The notes beneath the pieces were generated by a model. The model did not search any database. It was not told where the DNA came from and worked only from the letters and a program-made list of their open reading frames with translations. Made by a program: the position numbers and the translations under genes. A stretch of 35,938 nucleotides of DNA from an uncultured Bacteroidales bacterium (GTDB lineage Bacteria > Bacteroidota > Bacteroidia > Bacteroidales > Bacteroidaceae): contig CAMGOT010000005.1 in NCBI GenBank assembly GCA_946060685.1, positions 1 through 35,938 on the forward strand, read 5' to 3'. Shown piece by piece: positions 8,346 through 16,471 of this stretch. Numbering within the stretch: the first letter of the stretch is position 1; each line of letters starts with the position of its first letter.

Positions 8346-8540
8346 ATTAAATTAGTAAATTATCTTTTATTCAAGAGCTGTCTGCTTGGTCGCTTTTCCA
8401 CCTCTCGCACAGCATTTCTTTGCTTTTCAACCACTTACATAGCTAGCTATGCTCGTACTTGAAAAACAAAGAACTGCTGCACGATAGGCACAAAATCGCC
8501 TCAAGCTAATTTATAGAACACCCCTGTAAAGGAGACAAAA

Positions 8541-8574
8541 ATCCCTGCCTGGCAATGGAATGCCGGGCAGGGAT
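8541..8574 (-). terminator. Intrinsic terminator of the SusC/SusD/fasciclin cluster
   Basis: ATCCCTGCCTGGCA (8541-8554) pairs with TGCCGGGCAGGGAT (8561-8574) with one central mismatch and a six-base loop. On the minus strand the stem is followed by TTTTTGT. It lies about 70 bp downstream of the last gene, the distal SusD homologue. Confidence 0.85.
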
Positions 8575-8644
8575 ATGAGTGTCAAGCGAAGGAGGAAGGA
8601 GATGGGGAGAAGAACCTCCTCATGCCGTTTCCTCGTTCAGCACA

Positions 8645-10873
8645 TTAGTTGTTCTTCGGAGCAGGGAGATACCAGTTGGCAGGATTCTGCAGTTTGCTGA
8701 AGAGCGAACCTGTTGTGCCGACCTCTTCATACGGAGCAAGATTCAGACCACGACGGCTGATGAGCCATGCCAGCCATGTAGAACCGTCCAGACCGGCATT
8801 GTTGCGATGGCGTGCAATACGCATGAGGTCGTAATAGCGCGTTCCTTCGAAAGCAAGGTCGAGAGCCATCTCATCGGCGATGATGGTCTCCACAGCGGCA
8901 ATCTCAGCCTCTGAAGGACCATAGTATTCGTAGGGTTCGGTCTTTTCAACCAGGTAATAGTAGTACTTGGCACCGTTCACTTCCACCGTCTTTCTTACGG
9001 CTTCAGTCTCCGTACCCTCTACTTCACCGGCCTTGGCCTTTTCATCGGATATAGCCTGATTAGAGCGTGAGTACTCATCCTCGATACGCTGGAGCACCAT
9101 CTTCTCATAACTGTAGAGAGAGTCCATATCAGTCGAGTAGCCACAGCCTGCGGTGTGAATACCCATGTTCGGCTTAGCGGTGAAATCGGTGAAGTCGAGC
9201 CATGCAACGCCTTCGGCACGCTTGAGCTCATTGAGGTCGATGCAGTTGGCACCACCATAATTGTTCGAAGCACTGTCGGCCACCACCTTGTAGGTGAGGG
9301 TCACCTTGTCGTAGGGACGGAATTCCTCGGGGTCCACAGGTTCGTCCGTCTCACCGGGAGTTGCTGTAAATACGGTATCAGCCTTCACGACGAGGGAACC
9401 GATTGTGGGGAGTTTGTCTGGCTCCAGACCATCGCGGAGGATAGCAAAGGCATGGCGGGGGAATCCTGCACGGTTGACAGCCTCGGCATACTTCAGATAA
9501 ATCTGATTGAGCGTATAGACGGGGAGAAGATAGCGGAAAGCGAACATGCTGGTGGAGGTCACGTCGTCGCTATTGCCAGTGGTATAGCAGAACTTGTCGA
9601 CGAAACGGAGACGTCCGGCCTCGGTGCGCACAAGGGGAGCCGACTGGTTCAGACGGGCATCAGCATAGCCATCGGTCAGATACTCCACATCAATGTAGCG
9701 GGAATCGTCGAGCGGGTCGGGCACATTGTAGACGAGTTTCTGGGCGGCATTGAGCGCGAGATAACTGGGAGAGGGCTCCATCTGGCGACTCTTGTAGTTC
9801 GCCTTGACGTTTACTACACCCGAGGTGTTGACTTCCTCAGTGGCATTGCCGTCCTCGTCAGTGCCGGTAGAGGTTTCAGAACTTACGCCCGAAGAGGGAT
9901 CGAAGCCATACACCTGCGGTACACGCGTCAAGACCTTGCCGAAGAAGGCATTGGCGGCAGAAGGAACGGCAGTGACGATTTTTAAAGTACCGTTGTAGTC
10001 CGATCCCCAGCCATTGGAAAAAACCATATAACTGTCTTCATCGCCATGGGTGAACTTCACGACGGCGGCCTGATTGTCCACATAGGTCTTGCTATACTCA
10101 TCAAGATAATGATGGAAGTGATAGGCGGCCTTCTCATAGTCCGACTGGCTGGCGCCACGGAGGAGATAGAGATCGCCGAGGACAACATCGGCATTGAACG
10201 TCATGAGCTGGTGGCTATACGCGCCGGCACCGGAATTGAAGTCACCGTAGTTGATATAGCCGAGCGACTCTGCATAGTTGTAGGCCTGGGTAAGGCTCTG
10301 GCCTTCCACTCCTTCGAGAAGCTCAAGGAGATTGTCGGCATCGGCCCATCCTTCCGGCGGCGTGGTCTCCCATCCCGTTCCGGCATTCTCTACGGGCTTG
10401 GAGATGAAAGGCACCTTGCCGTAGTTCTGCACGAGCTGCATGTAGGTCCATGCACGAACGAGTGCCACCTGCGAGATTTCACGGCGCATGAAGTAGGAAT
10501 TGTTCTTCATGGCCATGGAGTCGGCAGCAGCCAGATAATAGTTGCACTGGTTGATGACCTTATAGTATGCCGCACGGTTGAGCAGCTGGTTCTCGCCATC
10601 TTCGAGGTTGGTGAAATTGGCGATGGATGAAATCGAGTCGGAGACATATTCCGTGGGGGAAAGGAGGTCGCCGCGGAGCTCACCGAGCAAGATGTTCTGC
10701 TCGACCATACCCTGCAGGTTGGAGAGGATACCGAGATAGAAGTTGATGGTGTCCGTACCGGAGAATCCTGTGGCGTAGCGGTCCATGTCAGGTGTCAGCA
10801 TATCCTCGCACGATGTGGTGACAGTGCCCAGACCGAGAATGGCGAAGCCAAGTGATAATATAGACTTTTTCAT
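8645..10873 (-). CDS. SusD/RagB-family outer-membrane lipoprotein (distal pair)
   Basis: Surface lipoprotein predicted to cap the SusC channel encoded just upstream and to bind its ligand. A lipoprotein signal peptide ends in VTTSC, so Cys22 would be lipidated; the following E-D fits surface export signals of Bacteroidetes lipoproteins. Tetratricopeptide-like helices characteristic of SusD are visible (for example the LVRAWTYMQLVQNYGKVPF segment), and the C-terminal signature DLAFEGTRYYDLMRIARHR is typical. At 742 residues it is longer than common SusD proteins (about 500-620); the surplus lies mainly in an insertion (roughly 500-660) with acidic and charged low-complexity parts. It starts 15 bp after the SusC stop and is followed by the terminator at 8541. 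Ligand unknown. Confidence 0.92.
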   Translation of the reverse strand: MKKSILSLGFAILGLGTVTTSCEDMLTPDMDRYATGFSGTDTINFYLGILSNLQGMVEQNILLGELRGDLLSPTEYVSDSISSIANFTNLEDGENQLLNRAAYYKVINQCNYYLAAADSMAMKNNSYFMRREISQVALVRAWTYMQLVQNYGKVPFISKPVENAGTGWETTPPEGWADADNLLELLEGVEGQSLTQAYNYAESLGYINYGDFNSGAGAYSHQLMTFNADVVLGDLYLLRGASQSDYEKAAYHFHHYLDEYSKTYVDNQAAVVKFTHGDEDSYMVFSNGWGSDYNGTLKIVTAVPSAANAFFGKVLTRVPQVYGFDPSSGVSSETSTGTDEDGNATEEVNTSGVVNVKANYKSRQMEPSPSYLALNAAQKLVYNVPDPLDDSRYIDVEYLTDGYADARLNQSAPLVRTEAGRLRFVDKFCYTTGNSDDVTSTSMFAFRYLLPVYTLNQIYLKYAEAVNRAGFPRHAFAILRDGLEPDKLPTIGSLVVKADTVFTATPGETDEPVDPEEFRPYDKVTLTYKVVADSASNNYGGANCIDLNELKRAEGVAWLDFTDFTAKPNMGIHTAGCGYSTDMDSLYSYEKMVLQRIEDEYSRSNQAISDEKAKAGEVEGTETEAVRKTVEVNGAKYYYYLVEKTEPYEYYGPSEAEIAAVETIIADEMALDLAFEGTRYYDLMRIARHRNNAGLDGSTWLAWLISRRGLNLAPYEEVGTTGSLFSKLQNPANWYLPAPKNN

Positions 10874-10888
10874 TTTTGCACAACGTGT

Positions 10889-13800
10889 TTAGAGGTTGAT
10901 GGTGATACCGAGGTTGAAGTTGCGGCCATTAGGCAGATAGCCTGCGTCGATGCCCTGATAGAGGACGGAATTGCTGCAGCTGACCTCGGGGTCCTGTCCG
11001 AGATACTTGGTGATGGTGGCAATGTTGTTGGCCTCGCCCCATACGGAAAGTCCCTGGAGCCAAGAGAGTGCAAGAGGCACCTTGTAGGTGAGGCGCACGC
11101 GCTTGAGCTTGAGGTAGGAGCCGTCCTCAATCCAGCGGTCGGAGAAACGCTCATTGTTCACCCACTGCTCAGAATCAGGACTCATGGTGCGGGGCATGTC
11201 CGTCTGCTGTCCCTCATACTTCCAGCGGTTCACGACAGCCGTGGTCTGGTTCCAGATATTGTTGGCCGACTCCAGCTGCATGCGCTGATAGTTGTAGATA
11301 TCATTGCCGAGGGAGTACTTGAACACTACGTCGAGCGAGAGGTTCTTCCAGGAAAGGGAGGTGTAGATATTACCGTAGACAGTGGGGTTGGGATCACCGA
11401 TGACCACCTTGTCGGCCTCGGAAATCCATCCGTCGCCATTCTGGTCGACGAAGCGTACATCGCCTGCCTGGAAGTCGCGGCTGGGCTGGCTGGAAAGTCC
11501 GGTGGGGTACTTCAACCCATCTTGCTTGGCCTGTTCGGTGGTGGCATAGACGCCATTGGTCTCATAGCCATAGAACACGCCTGCGGCATGGCCCACAGCA
11601 GTAAGGACATTGTCGGTACCGTAGACGCTGGAAGTATAGCCGACGATGGTGGTGGGGTCGCCCTGACGCTGTCCGTTGGCATCGAGGCGATAGGTCTCGA
11701 TGAGGTTGTTGCGGGTGTCAGGAAGCTTGGTAATCTCGTTCTTGTAGTGAGCGAGGGTGGCACCCAGTTGCCACTGCCAGTCCTTCTTGGAGATGAGGTG
11801 GGTATTGATGCTGAAGTTGACGCCGGAATTCTTCAACTCGCCATCGTTGCTCCACATCTGCGAGAGACCGGTGATGTCGCTCACGGTCTTGCGCACGAGG
11901 AGGTCGGTGGTGCGGGCGTTGAAGTATTCAATGCCGAGCGACAGGCGGTTGCGGAGCATATTGAGCTGCAGGGCAACATTGGCACGATGGGTGGTCTCCC
12001 ACTGAATCTTCGGGTTCTCAATGTTGGCAAGTTCAAGCGCTGTGGCCTTGTCGAGAAACTTCACGTTGTTGAAATACGTACGCGATGCGTAGTAGTCGAT
12101 ATTGTCGTTGCCGGACATCTCATAGCCTGCAGTGATCTGGAGGAGGTCGATCCACTTGGCATTGAACCAGGACTCATTGCTCATGACCCATCCTGCCTGG
12201 ATGCTGGGGAACATGCCCCAAGGCACACCTGCGGCCTTGATGCCTCCCTCAGCCTCCTTACCGAAGCGGCTGCTGGCCTCTGCCGAGATGATGAACTTGG
12301 CGAAGTAGCGGTGCTTGAAGTTATAGTCGGCATTGATATAATAGGAGAGGTTGGTCCAGCGGTCGTTGACACCACCATAGGAAAGGTACTGGAGAGAGTA
12401 GGAGAGGTTGGGCATCTTGTCGTTGGAGTTGTTGTAACCCCTGACATTAGAGCTGGTGTAGCTATAGTTGGCGATGCGGAATCCTCCGAAGAGGTCGATG
12501 TTGTGGGCACCGAAATTGCGGTTCCAGTCTACGCGGAAGTCATTGAAGAGCGTGGTCTCCTTGCCGAACTGCGAAGCGATGACGCTCTGCACGTTGCCCA
12601 GATTCTCCACCACCTTGCTCGGCGTACCGGATGCCGGCATGAAGTACTTCTCGTTGGAACGGTTGAGGAGGTAGCTGAAGCGGTCGGTGATGGTGACGTA
12701 CTTGCTCACCTTATAGCGCGGCTGGATATTGAGCGAGAACTGCGTCTGCTCCTGATAGTTCTTGTTGTCGCCCTGGCCGTTCTGAAGCACCCAGAAGGGA
12801 TTGGCCAGACCCTCATAGCCAAATGCGCTGGCAAAGAGGAAGGGATTGTTGGAGTCGGCATAGTTCATGCCTCCATACAACTTGTCCGTATGCTGGAGCT
12901 TGAGCTGGTTGTCGCCCATATACTCTACGTAATAGGTATAGGGGTCGATGAACGGTGCCTGGATGAGTCCGAGCACATTGGGCGAAGAGATGTTCTTCCG
13001 ACTGTAGGATTCTGCCCATCCGTTGTCGCGGAGGTTGTAGGCATTGCGTACATACCCCATATCGATGGAGGCAGTGAAGCCGCGCCACAGATTGACATCG
13101 GTGTTGAAGCGAATGTTCAGACGGTTGAAGTCGGTCTGCTTTGCCGTAGCATCGGACTTGGCATAGCCGAGGGAGAGGTTGTACATGGCCACGTCATCAC
13201 CACCCTGAACGCCTACGCGATAGTTCTGCGTGAAGCTGTTCTCGTAGAGGTCCTTCTGCCAGTCGGTCTCATTGTGGTACTGGTCATAGTAAAGGTACTT
13301 CTTGTCCTCGTTGAGGAAAGGAATGGTCATGTTGGAGCCAAGGTCGTTCTGCTGGGCGTACTTCGTCGTGCCGAGGAATTCGGCAAGATAGTTGCGGTAC
13401 TGCTCGGCATTCATGACATTGAGATTGGATGGCGCAAGCTCGTAGCCTCCCCACGCACGGATATTGATTCGGGTAGCCATGGAGTGACCGCGCTTGGTGG
13501 TGATGCGGATGACACCATTGGCACCTTCTGCACCATAGAGGGCCACACCATTGCGAAGCACCTCGACATTTTCAATGTCCTCAGGGTCGATGAGGTTGAA
13601 GACATTGTTGAAGAAACCGTCGTGGATGGTACCGCGGTCGAACTGCATATCCCAAATGACATCGTCGACAACGACGAGGGGCTGGGCATTGGTATTGAGC
13701 GAATTGATGCCATTGATCAGCATCATGGCACCCTGTGCAGGCACACCGCCTCGGCTGACGGTACGTACGGCAGCATTGAGCTGGTTGTCCAGTTCGCCTT

Positions 13801-14299
13801 CAAGCGAAACGGCCGAAGGGGTGTCGAAAGTGGCACTGGCGGTGTTGAGGATATTCACACCATCCGTATAGAGCGGACGGAAACGCTGGGAATAGACGTA
13901 GGCATCGGGTGCCTTCTCTCCCCGCAGACCAATCTGCACGGAATTGTAGCCCTCAGTGGAGACGTAAAGTGAGGTGACATGCTCGGGCACGCTGATGACA
14001 TACTCACCCTTCTCGTCGGTCATGGCAGTGTAGCGATTGTCGGCCAATGCCTGCACACGCACGCCAGAGAGCGGCTGGCGCGAGCCTGCATCGTAGACGG
14101 TGCCGCGCACTTCCTTCATGACATACTGGGGAAGATTGGCCTGCTTTTTCTTGGCCACAGGCGCTTCAGCCTGTTCCTCGGCAGCAGGAGTCACGTCGTC
14201 CTGTGCGAAAGCCTGGCCGACGCCGAAGAGCATAAAGAGGCTGATACCGGCGCGGAGAGCGGCCTGCTGTATCTGGAGGTATCGATTATCTGTCTTCAT
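10889..14299 (-). CDS. SusC/RagA-family TonB-dependent outer-membrane transporter (distal pair)
   Basis: TonB-dependent beta-barrel importer of 1136 residues, partner of the SusD homologue that follows 15 bp later. A signal peptide (about 1-32, cleavage after AFA) leads into an Ala/Glu/Lys/Pro-rich linker (33-55), a carboxypeptidase-regulatory-like beta domain (about 62-140), the plug (about 145-280) and the barrel. The plug has the family pattern but a diverged form: NVEVLRNGVALYGAEGANG and ITTKRG replace the usual VLKDA-ATAIYG-RGANG form. There is no STN signalling domain, so it probably does not signal directly to an anti-sigma factor. It begins 9 bp after the 636-residue fasciclin lipoprotein gene, which implies translational coupling. 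Substrate not predictable from sequence. Confidence 0.93.
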   Translation of the reverse strand: MKTDNRYLQIQQAALRAGISLFMLFGVGQAFAQDDVTPAAEEQAEAPVAKKKQANLPQYVMKEVRGTVYDAGSRQPLSGVRVQALADNRYTAMTDEKGEYVISVPEHVTSLYVSTEGYNSVQIGLRGEKAPDAYVYSQRFRPLYTDGVNILNTASATFDTPSAVSLEGELDNQLNAAVRTVSRGGVPAQGAMMLINGINSLNTNAQPLVVVDDVIWDMQFDRGTIHDGFFNNVFNLIDPEDIENVEVLRNGVALYGAEGANGVIRITTKRGHSMATRINIRAWGGYELAPSNLNVMNAEQYRNYLAEFLGTTKYAQQNDLGSNMTIPFLNEDKKYLYYDQYHNETDWQKDLYENSFTQNYRVGVQGGDDVAMYNLSLGYAKSDATAKQTDFNRLNIRFNTDVNLWRGFTASIDMGYVRNAYNLRDNGWAESYSRKNISSPNVLGLIQAPFIDPYTYYVEYMGDNQLKLQHTDKLYGGMNYADSNNPFLFASAFGYEGLANPFWVLQNGQGDNKNYQEQTQFSLNIQPRYKVSKYVTITDRFSYLLNRSNEKYFMPASGTPSKVVENLGNVQSVIASQFGKETTLFNDFRVDWNRNFGAHNIDLFGGFRIANYSYTSSNVRGYNNSNDKMPNLSYSLQYLSYGGVNDRWTNLSYYINADYNFKHRYFAKFIISAEASSRFGKEAEGGIKAAGVPWGMFPSIQAGWVMSNESWFNAKWIDLLQITAGYEMSGNDNIDYYASRTYFNNVKFLDKATALELANIENPKIQWETTHRANVALQLNMLRNRLSLGIEYFNARTTDLLVRKTVSDITGLSQMWSNDGELKNSGVNFSINTHLISKKDWQWQLGATLAHYKNEITKLPDTRNNLIETYRLDANGQRQGDPTTIVGYTSSVYGTDNVLTAVGHAAGVFYGYETNGVYATTEQAKQDGLKYPTGLSSQPSRDFQAGDVRFVDQNGDGWISEADKVVIGDPNPTVYGNIYTSLSWKNLSLDVVFKYSLGNDIYNYQRMQLESANNIWNQTTAVVNRWKYEGQQTDMPRTMSPDSEQWVNNERFSDRWIEDGSYLKLKRVRLTYKVPLALSWLQGLSVWGEANNIATITKYLGQDPEVSCSNSVLYQGIDAGYLPNGRNFNLGITINL

Positions 14300-14308
14300 A
14301 GTATTTGA

Positions 14309-16219
14309 TTATTCGGCGGCGCGATAAGGCTCGCAGGAAATTTCTACAATGTTGAGAGGTGCATAAACGATTTTGTTACGGCCACCGCCCTTGGGAACGG
14401 TGAGGCGCAGACGCGGGAAGGTCTCACCCGTGGGGCAGGGAACATCAACGTAGCACTTGTCAAAATGGAACTTGGGGAAGAGCGTCAGCGTGGTCACGCC
14501 AGTCATGGGATCAATGATGATGGCATTGTCCTTGTTGCTGTCGGAAGCCTCGCCGTTCTTCTTGTAGGCATAGGTTGTGGAAGCACAGGACTTATTGTCA
14601 TCGTCGATAATCTCTGCCACGAAGCAAAGGTTCTCGTAGAAGCCTTCCTGCTCATCCTCATGCACATCGTCGAAGTTGATGTTGCTGGGCACGAGGGTCA
14701 CCTTGATGACATAATCGGCACTGTAGACATCCATCAGACGGAAGTCCACCTGCATGGCCTGGGAATTGTTGGCGATGGCGAAACGCTGGTAGGTGTTGTT
14801 GAGCACCTCACCGCTGACACCCGTCTTCTCACCCGTGGGGTTGCCGTCTTCGTCAACCACATCGCGCTCCTTATTGTAGTTGGTGGTTGAGAGCACCACG
14901 GTATTTCCGGTGGGAGCGGTACAGCCGGAGGAGTAGACCGTGTAGAAAGAACTTACGGGCTGGAACCATAAGTCGCTCACGAAGGAATAGGCAGGGTCGA
15001 ACTTATAGTCGGGAAGCTTGAACACATAGCCATTGGAGGCATCTTCCACATACTCGGCACGGAGTGCAGGATTCAGGTTCTGGTTGGGCTGGCCTTCCTT
15101 GGCAGCGGGGTTGTAGAAAATGACACCCGTGCTGGAGATGAGGGAGTCGGCCGTCTCCATATACTCTACAATCTTGCGGTTCTTCTTGCTCTCAAGTCCC
15201 ATGCGGTAGGGCTGGAAGAACATGTTCTTGATGATGGCTTCCTTGGCCTTTGCCTCGCAGAGCGAGTCGGCATTGAGCTTGAGTGCGCTTCCGCGATCTG
15301 AGGTATAGGTAAAGCCTGTACCGTCCCAGCCATAACTGTAGGTGCCGGCATAGTTCATGATGGACTTCACCTTCGCCAGTGCCTCTTCCCAGGCATTGTT
15401 GTCGGGAATGACAGCCACGTAGCAGGAGTCCTCGTCGTCGAGACTGATTCCGATACCGTCGAGGAGGAGGTTGGTGCGGGTAAATATCGAGTCGATATAC
15501 ACCATATCACCGTTCTCGTTCATGGCACCGGGCACGGAAAGATTCTCATTGAAGGTCTCCGTCTCGATGGCAGGATCCTTGATATAGGCATTCACCGAAG
15601 AGATGGCAGGGTCGGCCGAGAGGAAATCATAGATATTGTAGGCAAAGGGATTCAGTCCTTTAAGGGTATAGAGCACACCATTGCTGCCGTGAATCTGCGT
15701 GCCTTCCATCGGAATCTCATTGAAGGTTCCGGGCACACTCTGCACATTCTTTCCGTTAAGGAGATGAATGGTCTGTTCGGAAGCCAGATTGGAATTGAAG
15801 CGTGCAATATGGTTCATGGCGAACTGGTTGGACGCGATGTACATGAGCTGGCGTCCCTCGCGCTCCGTAGCCTCATCGGCCCTAAGCAAGTTGGCCTTGT
15901 TGATGGTGTCGCTCCAGGCCTTATAGTCAAAAGAGCCGTTGACAGGTGCCACAACGGTGAAGCTCTGGTTGGAAGCGAGCAACTCACTGTATTTCAAAGT
16001 GGCAGTCTTGTCATTCTCGCTCTTCATCACGGTGATGCGAGTGAGAAGATCCTGAAATTCTGAAAGGTTCTTGTTCGCCTGGATGTTTTCCCACAGCGTC
16101 TTGTCAGCATCGCCCTGGGTCACGACATCAAAATGGTCGTCAGAACATGCTGTGGCAAGCGCAAGAGCAGAAACGGCAAAAGCGCATCCCTTGAACAGTT
16201 TGTTAATAGGATATTTCAT
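14309..16219 (-). CDS. Fasciclin (FAS1)-domain lipoprotein, 636 aa
   Basis: Predicted surface lipoprotein. The signal peptide ends in LATAC (Cys25 lipidated) and is followed by S-D-D, similar to known Bacteroides surface-export signals. The first FAS1-like domain spans about 45-205, with the H1-type strand motif FTVVAPVNGSFD and the closing strand GVLYTLKGLNPFAYN. A second, degenerate FAS1-like domain spans about 205-360 (CYVAVIPDNNAWEEAL). The C-terminal half (about 400-636) looks like beta-rich domains with several cysteines and no family I can name. No enzymatic motif is visible. It stands first in the distal three-gene set, 9 bp before SusC, and 252 bp after the previous fasciclin gene. 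Probable roles are ligand capture or complex assembly beside SusC/D (inference). Confidence 0.8.
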   Translation of the reverse strand: MKYPINKLFKGCAFAVSALALATACSDDHFDVVTQGDADKTLWENIQANKNLSEFQDLLTRITVMKSENDKTATLKYSELLASNQSFTVVAPVNGSFDYKAWSDTINKANLLRADEATEREGRQLMYIASNQFAMNHIARFNSNLASEQTIHLLNGKNVQSVPGTFNEIPMEGTQIHGSNGVLYTLKGLNPFAYNIYDFLSADPAISSVNAYIKDPAIETETFNENLSVPGAMNENGDMVYIDSIFTRTNLLLDGIGISLDDEDSCYVAVIPDNNAWEEALAKVKSIMNYAGTYSYGWDGTGFTYTSDRGSALKLNADSLCEAKAKEAIIKNMFFQPYRMGLESKKNRKIVEYMETADSLISSTGVIFYNPAAKEGQPNQNLNPALRAEYVEDASNGYVFKLPDYKFDPAYSFVSDLWFQPVSSFYTVYSSGCTAPTGNTVVLSTTNYNKERDVVDEDGNPTGEKTGVSGEVLNNTYQRFAIANNSQAMQVDFRLMDVYSADYVIKVTLVPSNINFDDVHEDEQEGFYENLCFVAEIIDDDNKSCASTTYAYKKNGEASDSNKDNAIIIDPMTGVTTLTLFPKFHFDKCYVDVPCPTGETFPRLRLTVPKGGGRNKIVYAPLNIVEISCEPYRAAE

Positions 16220-16387
16220 AATATTTTGATTCGGGAAATAGAATGTATTTCGTTTTGTTTTTCCACGTCAGTGAGTCGTCCTGGCAAGCAGACCCCATGA
16301 GATGAGCATCGTGAGATTTTCCATCATGAGCCGCAGAAATCCTGCCATTCAGACTTTGTGACCTTGTATCACTGCCTCCATCCCGCT

Positions 16388-16434
16388 CCCCTGCCCTTCC
16401 GCCATTTCCAGGAGAAACGGCAGTGAGGGAGGGG
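16388..16434. other. Stem-loop between the two halves of the SusC/D cluster
   Basis: GCCATTTC (16401-16408) pairs with GAAACGGC (16414-16421) around a five-base loop with one G-U type pair. Outer pyrimidine-rich (CCCCTGCCCTTCC) and purine-rich (AGTGAGGGAGGGG) arms extend the stem. On the minus strand no T-run follows, so it is not a standard terminator. It may be an attenuator, a processing site or an RNA-stabilising hairpin separating upstream and downstream genes; no promoter matching TAnnTTTG was seen in this gap. Confidence 0.45.
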
Positions 16435-16471
16435 CAAGAAGGACAGGCAAGCAGCATACCTTGACTTGGAA

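Larger units (their letters stand above)
8113..8525. repeat. Terminal-inverted-repeat hairpin element (copy 2, 413 bp, composite)
   Basis: Bounded by perfect 18-bp inverted repeats: AGGGGTGTTCTATAAATT (8113-8130) and AATTTATAGAACACCCCT (8508-8525). Its right half (about 8385-8508) is a long imperfect palindrome centred on CATAGCTAGCTATG (8438-8451). Its left half carries a separate nested element (8134-8345). No open frame encodes a transposase, so if mobile it must depend on enzymes supplied elsewhere. It lies between the lpx block and the terminator of the SusC/D cluster. Sharing of the terminal repeat with 34-51 and, with changes, with 35744-35937 supports a repeat family; MITE-like is an inference. 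Confidence 0.65.

Noticed and set aside
8113-8525. Complete insertion sequence
   Set aside because: Terminal inverted repeats are present but no transposase frame, so at most a non-autonomous element.
11522-13972. 816-codon open frame on the plus strand inside the distal SusC gene
   Set aside because: It is the antisense shadow of a well-supported TonB-dependent transporter. Its translation shows no family motif; the frame stays open because of codon choice in the real gene.
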